Shown here one piece after another: positions 18,012 to 26,906 of a DNA stretch of 64,000 nt. Under the pieces are notes generated by a model. It did no database searches and had not been told where the DNA came from. It worked only from the letters and a program-made list of their open reading frames with translations. The stretch is from Pseudolabrys sp. (GTDB taxonomy: Bacteria; Pseudomonadota; Alphaproteobacteria; Rhizobiales; Xanthobacteraceae). Where the stretch lies: contig JAUXXH010000019.1 in assembly GCA_030684935.1 (NCBI GenBank), positions 39,301 through 103,300 of the forward strand, written 5' to 3'. Every line of letters starts with the position of its first letter. The first letter of the stretch is position 1. A program made the translations under genes and the position numbers.

Positions 18012-19364
18012 CTAAACGGTTTCGCCGCCGCCGAATGCTGTTTCCATCTCACGGCGCACCTTCACCGCGACGTCGTCGGGGTCGAAGGCCACGTCCGACC
18101 ATTTGAGCGCGCCACCCTCGGGGATGTCGCGCAACAATTTGACGTCGTGGGCGAGGCCGAGCGGCAGCATTTCTCCGGCGAGCGAAACGCCCGCCGGAGT
18201 CTGTTTGCCCCAGACGCAGAAGCCGCCCTCGCCGTCCAGGATTTCGCCGGCCTTCAGCGGCCGCTTGGCGGTCGCCACCACGTCGGAGCGGAAGCCGGTC
18301 GGCGCCCCGGTCGGTTCGTGGCGCAGCGCGCAACTGGCAACTGAAATGCCGAGTTCGAGGCCGATCATGTGGATCGGCCGGTACAGCGCGGCATACTTCC
18401 CGCCGGAGTCCGGGAGCATGGCGTATTCCTTGAAACAACGGCGGGCGTAATCGGTCTCGCCCTCGATCACCACATAGGTCCCGAGCGCCAGATGATGCGG
18501 CACGTCACGGCCGTCGCGATAGACAGACGAGGTCACTTCGGTGACGCCGGCCTTCTCCAGCACGCCGCCCTCGCCCTTCGGCTTGCATATCTCGGCCAGC
18601 TCAAAGCGCGTCGCCGGCGGAAAGCTCAATCCGCCCGATTGCGGCACCAGCCCGGTGGCGTTGCAGACCGCGGTCATCTCGATGCCGGACTTGGTGCCGT
18701 CGACGAAGCTGTTGAACATCTTCGGGTTGATCGAGTTGCGGTCGGTGATGGCGAGATAACGGTCGAGAATGTCCCAGACATTGTCGGGGTTGGACTGGTG
18801 GTAATGCGGCTCATAGCGCGTGCCCTTGCCGGCGCAGATGACCTTGAAGCCGGCAGCGCGGGCCCAGTCGACGTGCTCGCAGATCAGCGCCGGCTGATCG
18901 CCCCAAGCCAGGCTGTAGACGACGCCGGCGTCGAGGGCGCGGCGCGCCAGCAGCGGGCCGGCCACCGCATCGGCTTCGACATTGACCATCACGATGTGCT
19001 TGCCGTGCCCGATGGCCGCCAGCGCATGGGCGATGCCGGCGCCGGGCACGCCGGTCGCCTCGACAATGACCTCGATGCGCGGATCGGCGATCATCGCCAT
19101 CGCATCGTCGGTGACCAGCGTGGCGCGCTTCGCATGGGCGTCGTCGAGCGAGGCCGCGGCGTAGGCCGACGCCGGCCAACCGGCGGTGTCGAGCTGGCGG
19201 CGCGCCCGCGCAACGTCGAGATCGGCGACGGCAACGATATGCATGCCGTCAGTCAGCCGCGCTTGGGCCAGGAACATGGTGCCGAATTTGCCGGCCCCTA
19301 TCAGGCCAACTGTGACCGGGTGCCCGGCCGCCTCGCGCTCGAGCAATTTGGAAAAAAGGTTCAC
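18012..19364 (-). CDS. NAD(P)-dependent oxidoreductase with C-terminal SAF domain
   Basis: A 450-residue protein. The N-terminal Rossmann fold (VGLIGAGKFGTMFLAQ) resembles homoserine dehydrogenase and Gfo/Idh-type enzymes, with EATGVPGAG and HIVMVNVEADA following. The C-terminal 80 residues form a SAF domain (VVATAKRPLKAGEILDGEGG), which often causes misannotation as FlgA. The family is linked to sugar-acid or ulosonate metabolism in some bacteria; the substrate here is unknown. A GTG at 19364 with GGGAGGGG just upstream is the preferred start (VNLFSKLLERE). A longer reading to 19427 is less likely. It is convergent with the secreted-protein gene. Confidence 0.8.
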   Translation of the reverse strand: MNLFSKLLEREAAGHPVTVGLIGAGKFGTMFLAQARLTDGMHIVAVADLDVARARRQLDTAGWPASAYAAASLDDAHAKRATLVTDDAMAMIADPRIEVIVEATGVPGAGIAHALAAIGHGKHIVMVNVEADAVAGPLLARRALDAGVVYSLAWGDQPALICEHVDWARAAGFKVICAGKGTRYEPHYHQSNPDNVWDILDRYLAITDRNSINPKMFNSFVDGTKSGIEMTAVCNATGLVPQSGGLSFPPATRFELAEICKPKGEGGVLEKAGVTEVTSSVYRDGRDVPHHLALGTYVVIEGETDYARRCFKEYAMLPDSGGKYAALYRPIHMIGLELGISVASCALRHEPTGAPTGFRSDVVATAKRPLKAGEILDGEGGFCVWGKQTPAGVSLAGEMLPLGLAHDVKLLRDIPEGGALKWSDVAFDPDDVAVKVRREMETAFGGGETV

Positions 19365-19449
19365 CGGCGTCCCCTCCCGTTCGTTTCTGATTATGCGAAA
19401 CGGACCATAGGGACAGCACGGTGACAAGGCGATGCGCGGCGCCGACCGG

Positions 19450-19971
19450 TTATTGGCAGAGGGCGCGGGACACGAAGGTCTCCGTCTGGCATCCGGGGCC
19501 GCTGTTGCGGCCGGCCATATAGACCTTGGGCGGGCAGACCTCGGCGGTGGTCATGTCAACGCTGGTGCCGGAGTCGAAGCCCTGCGCCTGGCAGAGGACG
19601 GTGGCGGCGGCGACGCAGTCCGGCGCGCCATTCGGCGCGTTGCGGCATTTGCTGTGGCCGCGGACCACGCGGGCTTTGGGAATGCGGGCCACCGCGTCGG
19701 CCGCGCCCCGGGCGCCCTCGACTGTAGACTTGGCGGCGAGACCGGCCTCAACGCCGAAATTTTCGACCTGCCGGCCGGCGCCCTGGAAGGTGTTCCCGAC
19801 GTTGGCAGCCTGTTGTTCAAACCAGCGCTCGATGCGCTGAAACAGGTTCAGCTCTTCGGGCTGAGCCTGCGGACGCCCCTGCTGGGCGAAGGCCAGCGAC
19901 GGCAGGACGAACGCCGCGCACAGGCACGCGGCGAAGGTGTGACGGCGGAAGCTGGTTCGAACCGTGCCCAT
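19450..19971 (-). CDS. Secreted protein of unknown function with cysteine-rich C-terminus
   Basis: A 173-residue protein with a clear signal peptide (TFAACLCAAFVLPSLAFA, cleavage before QQGRP). An amphipathic helical middle (LFQRIERWFEQQAANVGNTF) is followed by a C-terminal segment with six regularly spaced cysteines, probably paired in the periplasm. Related proteins appear in Bradyrhizobiaceae without assigned function. It lies between an oxidoreductase and a YqaA gene and is not obviously part of an operon. Confidence 0.8.
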   Translation of the reverse strand: MGTVRTSFRRHTFAACLCAAFVLPSLAFAQQGRPQAQPEELNLFQRIERWFEQQAANVGNTFQGAGRQVENFGVEAGLAAKSTVEGARGAADAVARIPKARVVRGHSKCRNAPNGAPDCVAAATVLCQAQGFDSGTSVDMTTAEVCPPKVYMAGRNSGPGCQTETFVSRALCQ

Positions 19972-20067
19972 GGCCGACTGTTTCCGGCGGGACGATCATG
20001 CCCCAAGGCGCCGCGGCAGTGCCCCTCTGATCGCCTCGCCCGAGAGCAATTGAGGAGCCCGATTCGC

Positions 20068-20679
20068 CTAGATCAAGTATAGCGCGGTGGCGATGCCGCC
20101 AAACAGAAATAGGGTACCGATCGTAACCCATAATCCAAGGCGTTTTTCGATCATCAGCCGGGCGGCCTCGCCATAACGGTACAACAGGAAGGCGACCAGG
20201 AAAAAGCGTGCGCCGCGCGTAACCAGCGACAGAACGACAAAGAGCGCCAGATTGTAGCCGACAAACCCGGAGGTGATGGTGACCACCTTGAAGGGGAACG
20301 GGGTAAAGCCAGCGAACAGAATAATCCAGGCGCCCCACTCGGCGTAGGCTTCGCGAAAATACTCGACTCTGTCGCCGTAGCCGTAAAGCTGGATCACCCA
20401 GTTCCCGACCGAATCGAAGAGCAGCGCCCCGATGGCATAGCCCGCCACCGCGCCGGCAACCGAGGTCACGGTGCACCAGGCCGCCATCACGAATGCCTTG
20501 GCGGGGCGCGCAAGCGCCATCGGGATCAGCATGACGTCGGGCGGGATCGGGAAGAACGAACTCTCCGCGAAGGAGACGATACCCAGTGTCCACATCGCAT
20601 ACCGCTTGTGGGCGGCGACAATGCACCAGTCGTACAAACGGCGGATAAACGACAGCGGCGCGGCAGCCTGGATGGTCAT
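20068..20679 (-). CDS. YqaA/DedA (VTT domain) family membrane protein
   Basis: A 203-residue polytopic inner-membrane protein. Family features are the SFAESSFFPIPPDVML re-entrant segment near residue 38 and GFTPFPFKVVTITSG near 123, as in the YqaA branch of the DedA/VTT superfamily. Several DedA proteins act in lipid scrambling or undecaprenyl-phosphate recycling; a specific role here cannot be assigned. It starts 30 bp after the HisE-like gene stop and may be co-transcribed with it. Confidence 0.88.
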   Translation of the reverse strand: MTIQAAAPLSFIRRLYDWCIVAAHKRYAMWTLGIVSFAESSFFPIPPDVMLIPMALARPAKAFVMAAWCTVTSVAGAVAGYAIGALLFDSVGNWVIQLYGYGDRVEYFREAYAEWGAWIILFAGFTPFPFKVVTITSGFVGYNLALFVVLSLVTRGARFFLVAFLLYRYGEAARLMIEKRLGLWVTIGTLFLFGGIATALYLI

Positions 20680-20709
20680 GGGGATCTCATCGGAGGGAAT
20701 AGCGGCAGA

Positions 20710-21090
20710 TCAACGGCGTTTGCGGATGCGCCCGGATTCCAGGGCCACGACTTTGCGCCGCGACGGGGCCTGTACCACATTCTTGGGCAGTTTTTCCGCA
20801 ATTCCGAGAAGCCGTTCGCGCCGGTTCATTTCCGCCCAGACATCGTCCGGATGGATCCCTGCATGCACCCAAAGTACGACGAGATTATAAAGCAGATCGG
20901 CACTTTCCCGGACCACGGCGTCGGTTTTGCCGCGCAAGGCGTCGATGACGACTTCGATCGCCTCTTCCGCAAGCTTTTTGGCCATTTTATCGCAGCCGGA
21001 CTGCAACAGCCGGGCGGTCCGCGAAGTCGCCGGGTCCGCGCCCCGGACGGCGATCACGGCGTCATATAGCCGGGTGACCGAATCAGTCAT
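20710..21090 (-). CDS. Phosphoribosyl-ATP diphosphatase-like (HisE/MazG fold) protein
   Basis: A 126-residue all-alpha NTP-pyrophosphatase-fold protein. MAKKLAEEAIEVVIDALRG with its EEAIE metal-binding glutamates and RESADLLYNLVVLW match HisE. HisE hydrolyses phosphoribosyl-ATP in histidine synthesis. No other his gene is nearby, and the protein has a basic C-terminal tail (SRRKVVALESGRIRKRR) of about 20 residues not usual for HisE. It may be a second copy or a HisE-like house-cleaning pyrophosphatase. Confidence 0.75.
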   Translation of the reverse strand: MTDSVTRLYDAVIAVRGADPATSRTARLLQSGCDKMAKKLAEEAIEVVIDALRGKTDAVVRESADLLYNLVVLWVHAGIHPDDVWAEMNRRERLLGIAEKLPKNVVQAPSRRKVVALESGRIRKRR

Positions 21091-21192
21091 CCTCAGACAT
21101 TATCCGTTCGGCGTGCAAAACCGGTTAACGAACCGGCAAAGGACGTTGTAAATGCAACGTTAAGCTTACCCTTGCCGGCTCGTTTTGAGCGG

Positions 21193-21567
21193 TTAGCGCC
21201 AGTGGCGGTAGTGGTGCCGGTGGTGGCGGTAGCGCGGCGCGTAGTAGCCGTAAGGCGCTCCGTAGTAGCCGTACGGCCGGCCATAGTAGCCGTGATGGTG
21301 ATACCGGTTGGCGGCGGAGGCGGCGGCAATCGCTCCGAACACACCAAGGACGGCGGCAGCGGCGGCTGCGTTGTTCCCGCCGCGGCGGTGACGGTACTGC
21401 CGCCGTTGTGCACTGAGATCCAGCGTGGTGGCGTTGTCCTGCGACGCTTGCGCCGGGACCGGCGCCCGCGGCGCAGCCTGCGCGGTTCCAACACTGAACG
21501 AGGTCAGGGTCAGCGCCACAGCAACAGCAACAGCGCCGGCGACGAGAGATGAGGTGCCTGTTTTCAA
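21193..21567 (-). CDS. Small secreted Gly/Tyr/His-rich protein, probable TTG start
   Basis: About 124 residues: an N-terminal hydrophobic export signal (SSLVAGAVAVAVALTLTSF, ending at AQA), a second hydrophobic alanine-rich stretch, and a C-terminal tail of HHHGYYGRPYGYYGAPYGYY type ending in basic histidine/arginine residues. The function is unknown; it resembles other low-complexity envelope proteins of the order. An ATG at 21573 has GGAG only one base upstream. The TTG two codons later (21567) has GGAG at seven bases and is the better start. It is transcribed from just beyond the putA end. Confidence 0.65.
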   Translation of the reverse strand: MKTGTSSLVAGAVAVAVALTLTSFSVGTAQAAPRAPVPAQASQDNATTLDLSAQRRQYRHRRGGNNAAAAAAVLGVFGAIAAASAANRYHHHGYYGRPYGYYGAPYGYYAPRYRHHRHHYRHWR

Positions 21568-21679
21568 GATCATTCTCCTTCTGGAGGGTCTGATCATTGA
21601 ACGCCCGGCCTTGGCCTTTCCTGCCGGGAACCGCGCACACAAGACTGTGAAATTGCCTGCACGATCCTTGTGCCGCGCA

Positions 21680-24600
21680 TCATTCTTCCTCGGACAACAG
21701 CATCGCATTGCCGCCCGACGCAGCGGTGTTGACCGTTACGACCTGCTCCAGCGCCAGCCGGTGCAGATAGTGCGGACCGCCGGCCTTCGGTCCGGTGCCG
21801 GACAAGCCGCTGCCGCCGAATGGCTGGCTGCCGACCACCGCGCCGATCATGTTGCGGTTGACGTAGATATTGCCGTGCGGGAGCCGGTTGGCGATATGCG
21901 CCACGGTGGCGTCGATCCGCGAATGAATGCCGAGCGTGAGGGCATAGCCATTGCCGGCGATGTCGTCGATCAGTTGATCGAGCTCGTCCGCCCGCCAGCG
22001 CACCACGTGCAGCACCGGCCCGAACACTTCGGTCTGCAGCTCGCGGGCGCGGTCGAGTTCGACAATCGTGGGGGCAACATAGGTGCCGTCGACCGGCAAG
22101 GCGCGCCTTTCGTCCCAGCGGAACCGCACCGCGCCGCGCGTGTCCATGGTCGCCACCCACAGGTCGAGTTTGTCCCTTGCCTCGCTGTCAATCACCGGGC
22201 CGATCTGCGTCGCCGGATCGCGCGGATCGCCGACAGCCAATTCGTCGGCGGCACCGCTGACCATGGCCAGCACCCGGTCGGCGATATCGTCCTGCAGGCA
22301 CAGCAGGCGCAGCGCCGAGCAGCGCTGGCCGGCGGAGCGAAACGCCGAGGCGATGACGTCGTCCGTCACCTGTTCGGGCAGCGCGGTGGCGTCGACGATC
22401 ATGGCGTTGATGCCGCCGGTCTCGGCGATCAAAGGCGGGATCGGACCGTCGCGGGCGGCGAGCGTGCGGTTGATGATGCGCGCAACCTCGGTCGACCCGG
22501 TGAACACCACGCCAGCCACCCGCCGGTCGCCGGTCAGCATGGCACCGACCGCGCCATCGCCCGGCACCAGATGCAGGGCGCTCGCCGAAACACCGGCGTC
22601 GTGCAGCAACTTCACCGCTGCGAAGGCGATCAGCGGAGTCTGTTCGGCCGGTTTGGCCACCACCGCATTCCCGGCAGCTAGCGCGCCGGCGATCTGCCCG
22701 ACAAAGATCGCGAGCGGGAAATTCCACGGGCTGATGCAGACGACGATGCCGCGGCCGCGGTAGCGCAATTCGTTGCTTTCGCCGGTCGGACCCGGCAGCA
22801 TCTGCGTCGCCAGCGTCCGGCGCGCCTCGGCGGCATAGTAGCGGCAGAAGTCGGCCGCCTCGCGCACCTCCGACACGGCATCGTCGATGGTCTTGCCGCC
22901 TTCGCTTTGCAGCAACGCGATCAGCCGGCCCCGGCTGGCCTCGATCAGGTCGCCGGCACGCTCCAGCGCCGCGGATCGCGCGGCAATGCCGACCGCATCC
23001 CAGGCGGCGAAGCCGGACTGCGCCGCCGCCAGCGCCGACGCGACGATCGTCTCATCGCCCTCCTGCACCGTGCCGATGATGCTGCCGTCGATCGGCGAGG
23101 CAACATCGCGCCGGCGGCCGGCAATGCCAACGCCGTCGATCAATGGCGCGGCCGGTTCGGCCGGCGGCGCGGCACCGATGGCGTCCCGCAAGGCATCGAA
23201 CGCTTCGCCGTCGCCGAACTCGACGCCTGCCGAGTTGCCCCGCACCGGCGCGAACAGATCGCGCGGCAACGGAATATGCGCATGCCGCGCGTGAGCGGAA
23301 TCGGCGATCCAGCGCTGCGGCCGGCGGATGATGTCGGCGATCGGCACATCGGGATCGGCCGCCACCGACACGAACGACGAATTGGCGCCATTCTCCAGCA
23401 GCCGGCGCACCAGATAGGCCAGCAGATCGGCATAACCGCCGACCGGCGCATAGACGCGGCAGGCGAGATCGGGCAATTCGGCCAGCAGCGCGGCATAGAG
23501 CGCGTCGCCCATGCCGTGCAGGCGCTGGAATTCATAGCCCGTCGTCCCGCCGGCGTCTTCGATCGTGCCGGCAATGGTCAGCGCATTGTGGGTGGCGAAT
23601 TGCGGATAGAGCCGCGGCCGCGCCGCCAGCAGCCGGCGAACGCAGTCCTGATAGCAGAGGTCGGTCATGGCCTTGCGCGTGAACACCGGATAGTCGGCGA
23701 GGCCCCGCTCCTGCGCGCGCTTGATCTCGGTGTCCCAGTAGGCGCCCTTGACCAGCCGCACCGTCAGCCGGCGGCCGAGCGCTTCCGCCGTGTCCGCAAT
23801 CCAGCCGATCACGGCCGGCGCGCGCTTCTGATAAGCCTGAATGGCCAGGCCGAAATCATCCCAGCCGCGCAACGACGGATCGCGCAGCACGGCGGCGATC
23901 ACGTCGAGCGATAGTTCGAGCCGGTCGGCCTCCTCGGCGTCGACGGTAAAATTGAGTTGATAGGACTTCGCCAGCCGCGCCAGTTCGAGCAGCCGGCCCG
24001 GCAGTTCGCGCAGCACCCGCGCGCGCGACAGCGGCTCGTAGCGCGGATGCAGCGCCGACAGCTTCACCGAAATGCCGGCCTGCTGGCCCGCCGCTTTGCC
24101 GATCGCCGTGATGGCGCCGGCATAGGATTGCATATAGCGCGCGGCATCGCCGGCGGTCCGTGCGCCTTCCCCCAGCATGTCGAAGGAATAAAGATAAACC
24201 GGCTGCGACGACGCGCGCTTGAGCGCCTCGTCGATGGTCTGGCCGAGCACGAAATGCGATCCCAGCAGCCGCATCGCCTGGCGGGTGGCGGCGCGCACCG
24301 CCGGCAGGCCGAGCCGCCTGACCAGCGCATCGACAATGCCGTCCGGGGTTTCCCCCGGATGGATGACCCGCGCGGTCATGCCAAGCGTCCAGGCCGACGC
24401 CGACACCAGCAGCGCCGACGAACGGGTGTCATGATGGGCCCAGTCGCCGGCCGCCATCTTGTCCTCGATCAGCCGGTCGGCGGTGGCGCCGTCGGGCACC
24501 CGCAGCAGCGCCTCGGCCAGGACCATCAGCGCCAAACCCTCTTTGGTGGAGAGCGCATAGGCGTGCAGGAAATCCTCGACCCCGCCGAAACCGCCGGCCT

Positions 24601-24772
24601 GGGCGCGGATCGCCTCGACTAGGCGGGTGGCGCGGGCATCGACCCGCGCCTCGGCGTCGCCCGGCCGGTCCGCGCCGGCCAGCAAGGCGGTGGCAATGGC
24701 CTCATCCGGCGGCGCATAGGGCGCGCGGAAGGGTGACGGGTCAGCCATCACGTCTGCCATTGTCGCCGTCAT
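21680..24772 (-). CDS. putA: Bifunctional proline dehydrogenase / L-glutamate-gamma-semialdehyde dehydrogenase
   Basis: A 1030-residue enzyme converting proline to glutamate. The N-terminal FAD-dependent barrel has KLSALHPRYE, VRLVKGAYWDTEIK and YQDCVRRLL. The C-terminal aldehyde dehydrogenase has FPLAIFVGQIAGALAAGN, FTGSTEVA, the glutamate in AETGG and the catalytic cysteine in SAGQRCSALRLL. There is no N-terminal ribbon-helix-helix, so unlike E. coli PutA it cannot repress its own gene. The length is typical of minimal PutA, in which the product of the first site is channelled to the second. No putP or putR lies in the window. Confidence 0.97.
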   Translation of the reverse strand: MTATMADVMADPSPFRAPYAPPDEAIATALLAGADRPGDAEARVDARATRLVEAIRAQAGGFGGVEDFLHAYALSTKEGLALMVLAEALLRVPDGATADRLIEDKMAAGDWAHHDTRSSALLVSASAWTLGMTARVIHPGETPDGIVDALVRRLGLPAVRAATRQAMRLLGSHFVLGQTIDEALKRASSQPVYLYSFDMLGEGARTAGDAARYMQSYAGAITAIGKAAGQQAGISVKLSALHPRYEPLSRARVLRELPGRLLELARLAKSYQLNFTVDAEEADRLELSLDVIAAVLRDPSLRGWDDFGLAIQAYQKRAPAVIGWIADTAEALGRRLTVRLVKGAYWDTEIKRAQERGLADYPVFTRKAMTDLCYQDCVRRLLAARPRLYPQFATHNALTIAGTIEDAGGTTGYEFQRLHGMGDALYAALLAELPDLACRVYAPVGGYADLLAYLVRRLLENGANSSFVSVAADPDVPIADIIRRPQRWIADSAHARHAHIPLPRDLFAPVRGNSAGVEFGDGEAFDALRDAIGAAPPAEPAAPLIDGVGIAGRRRDVASPIDGSIIGTVQEGDETIVASALAAAQSGFAAWDAVGIAARSAALERAGDLIEASRGRLIALLQSEGGKTIDDAVSEVREAADFCRYYAAEARRTLATQMLPGPTGESNELRYRGRGIVVCISPWNFPLAIFVGQIAGALAAGNAVVAKPAEQTPLIAFAAVKLLHDAGVSASALHLVPGDGAVGAMLTGDRRVAGVVFTGSTEVARIINRTLAARDGPIPPLIAETGGINAMIVDATALPEQVTDDVIASAFRSAGQRCSALRLLCLQDDIADRVLAMVSGAADELAVGDPRDPATQIGPVIDSEARDKLDLWVATMDTRGAVRFRWDERRALPVDGTYVAPTIVELDRARELQTEVFGPVLHVVRWRADELDQLIDDIAGNGYALTLGIHSRIDATVAHIANRLPHGNIYVNRNMIGAVVGSQPFGGSGLSGTGPKAGGPHYLHRLALEQVVTVNTAASGGNAMLLSEEE

Positions 24773-24957
24773 TCGGCTGTCCTCCCGTCTCTTGCGCCAG
24801 AGTACCCCAAGGGACTGATTCCCACGGTGACGTCATGCCGCCCTGTTCAAAGCGGTGACTTACGGTAAATTGACGCCGGAACCGGCACATTGCCGGATCC
24901 TTGGGCATCGACGACCGCTTGAGCAATCGTAGCCGCAGAGAGCCTTGCGCAATTATG

Positions 24958-24973
24958 TGGCATGTTCTTTGCT
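24958..24973 (+). promoter_or_regulatory. Sigma-54 (RpoN)-type promoter candidate
   Basis: TGGCATGTTCTTTGCT matches the -24/-12 consensus TGGCAC-N5-TTGCW, with GG and GC exactly ten bases apart. It lies about 104 bp upstream of the ABC importer ATG at 25077, in the only intergenic gap here over 300 bp (24773-25076). No clear enhancer palindrome was recognised in the rest of the gap. Confidence 0.55.
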
Positions 24974-25076
24974 CGTTTTTCGGTTCGAAATTGAGCATTC
25001 AGCGCAATCTCAAAGCCGCGCAGCCAGGTGCCCCGGGCACCGCGGCGGCCATCCACCGAAGGGAAGGAACCCAGAT

Positions 25077-26114
25077 ATGAGCTTACTCACCCCGGTCCGG
25101 CGCCTGCCGGCCGCATTGTTGCTGGCCGCCACGGCCACCGTCTTCGCCAGCGGCGGCGCCCTGGCGCAGACCTCCGTCAAATTCAGCCTCGACTGGAAAT
25201 TCGAAGGCCCGGCAGCCCCCTTCGTGGTGGCGATCGACAAGGGCTACTTCAAAGCCGAAGGCCTCGATGTCACCATCGACACCGCCGGCGGCTCGCTCGA
25301 GCCGATCAACCGCGTCGCGTCGGGCACCTACAACATGGGCTTCGGCGACATCAATTCGCTGATCAAGTTCCGCGACGCCAACCCGGGCACGCCGATCAAG
25401 GCAGTGTTCATGTTCTACAACAAGCCGCCCTTCGCCATTGTCGGACGCAAGAGCCGCGGCGTTGCCAAGCCAAAGGATCTCGAAGGCAAGAAGCTCGGCG
25501 CGCCGGCGCCGGACGGCGCTTATGCGCAGTGGCCGATCTTCGTGCAGGCCAATGGCATCGACGCCTCCAAGGTGACGATCGAAAACGTCGGCTTCCCGGT
25601 GCGCGAGCCGATGCTGGCCGCCGGCCAGGTCGACGCCATCACCGGCTTCTCGTTCTCGTCCTTCATCAATCTGAAGGACAAGGGCGTTCCGGTCGACGAC
25701 ATCAGCGTGATGCTGATGGCGGATTACGGCGTCAACCTCTACGGCAACGTCGTGATCGTGAATCCGAAGTTCGCCGCCGACAATCCGGAAGTGGTCAAGA
25801 AATTCCTCAGCGCGCTGGTCAAGGGAATCAAGGAGACGGTGAAGTCGCCGTCGACCGCGGTCGATTCCGTGCTCAAGCGCAATGACATCGCCAAGAAGGA
25901 CGTCGAGCTGGAGCGGCTGAACATGGCGCTGCGCGACAATATCGTCACGCCGGAAGTCAAGGCCAACGGTTATGGCGGCATCGTCAACAGCCGTCTGGCC
26001 AGCGCCATCGACCAGATCGCGCTGACTTACAAGTTCAAGTCCGACAAGCCGAAGCCGGAAGACATCTTCGACGCGTCGTACCTGCCGCCGGCCGCCGACC
26101 GCAAATTCGAATAA
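25077..26114 (+). CDS. ABC transporter substrate-binding protein, NMT1/THI5-like
   Basis: A 345-residue periplasmic binding protein. A signal peptide (LPAALLLAATATVFASGGALAQ) is followed by the NMT1/SsuA-type fold: KFSLDWKFEGPAAPFVVAID, KGYFKAEGLDV, GFGDINSLIKFR. The family binds sulfonates, nitrate, pyrimidine precursors of thiamine and related small molecules; the ligand cannot be read from the sequence. It is the first gene of a three-gene importer operon and sits behind a sigma-54-like promoter. ATG 25077 has GAAGGAA just upstream; the longer open frame lacks a signal peptide at its start. Confidence 0.92.
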   Translation: MSLLTPVRRLPAALLLAATATVFASGGALAQTSVKFSLDWKFEGPAAPFVVAIDKGYFKAEGLDVTIDTAGGSLEPINRVASGTYNMGFGDINSLIKFRDANPGTPIKAVFMFYNKPPFAIVGRKSRGVAKPKDLEGKKLGAPAPDGAYAQWPIFVQANGIDASKVTIENVGFPVREPMLAAGQVDAITGFSFSSFINLKDKGVPVDDISVMLMADYGVNLYGNVVIVNPKFAADNPEVVKKFLSALVKGIKETVKSPSTAVDSVLKRNDIAKKDVELERLNMALRDNIVTPEVKANGYGGIVNSRLASAIDQIALTYKFKSDKPKPEDIFDASYLPPAADRKFE

Positions 26115-26123
26115 GCGGGACAC

Positions 26124-26906
26124 ATGACGGCGTTTGTCGCTCTCGATGGCGTCAGCCATGCTTATGCTGGCGTCAACTCCGCGTTGGCGGTCGAAGATTT
26201 GTCGATCTCCGTCGAAAGCGGCGAATTCGCCGCCGTGGTCGGCCCGTCCGGCTGCGGCAAATCCACACTGATGAAGCTCGCCACCGGCCTCCAGTTCCCG
26301 CGCGCGGGGACGGTGACGGTGGCGGGCGAGAAGGTGACGGCGCCGGTCAAGATCGCCGGCATGGCTTTCCAGGCGCCGACATTGCTGCCGTGGCGCACCA
26401 CCACCGAAAACCTGCTGCTGCCGCTTGAAATCGTGCAGCCGTACCGCGGCGAAATGCGCCGCCGCAAAGCGGAATTCCGCGACCGCGCCGAGCGTCTGCT
26501 AACGTCGGTCGGGCTCGAAGGCCAGGGCAGCAAATACCCCTGGGAGCTTTCTGGCGGCATGCAGCAGCGCACGTCGCTGTGCCGTGCGTTGATCCACGAA
26601 CCGAAACTCCTGATGCTCGACGAACCGTTCGGCGCGCTCGACGCCTTCACGCGCGAAGAGCTCTGGTGCGTGATCCGCGACCTGCAAGCCGCCAGCAAGA
26701 TCACCGTCGTGCTGGTGACACATGACCTGCGCGAGGCGGTTTTTCTGGCTGACCGCGTGTTCGTGATGTCGTCGCGGCCGGGCCGCATCGTCGTGGAAAA
26801 GCGCATCGAATTGCCGCGGCCGCGCGACCTCGAAATAACCTTTACTCAGGCGTTTCAGGACATCGTTCATGAATTGCGCAGCCATATCGTGAAGGCGCGC
26901 CAATGA
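26124..26906 (+). CDS. ABC transporter ATP-binding protein, SsuB/TauB-like
   Basis: A 260-residue ATPase energising the importer. It has Walker A (GPSGCGKST), the signature LSGGMQQR, Walker B (LLMLDEPFGALD) and the switch histidine in VTHDLREA. The final part (SSRPGRIVVEKRIELPRPRD) is typical of the nitrate/sulfonate/taurine group. It starts 9 bp after the binding-protein stop and overlaps the permease start in ATGA. Confidence 0.96.
   Translation: MTAFVALDGVSHAYAGVNSALAVEDLSISVESGEFAAVVGPSGCGKSTLMKLATGLQFPRAGTVTVAGEKVTAPVKIAGMAFQAPTLLPWRTTTENLLLPLEIVQPYRGEMRRRKAEFRDRAERLLTSVGLEGQGSKYPWELSGGMQQRTSLCRALIHEPKLLMLDEPFGALDAFTREELWCVIRDLQAASKITVVLVTHDLREAVFLADRVFVMSSRPGRIVVEKRIELPRPRDLEITFTQAFQDIVHELRSHIVKARQ

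Noticed and set aside
18012..19364. FlgA (flagellar P-ring chaperone).
   Set aside because: Only the C-terminal SAF domain is shared; the N-terminal Rossmann fold makes it an oxidoreductase and no flagellar genes are near.
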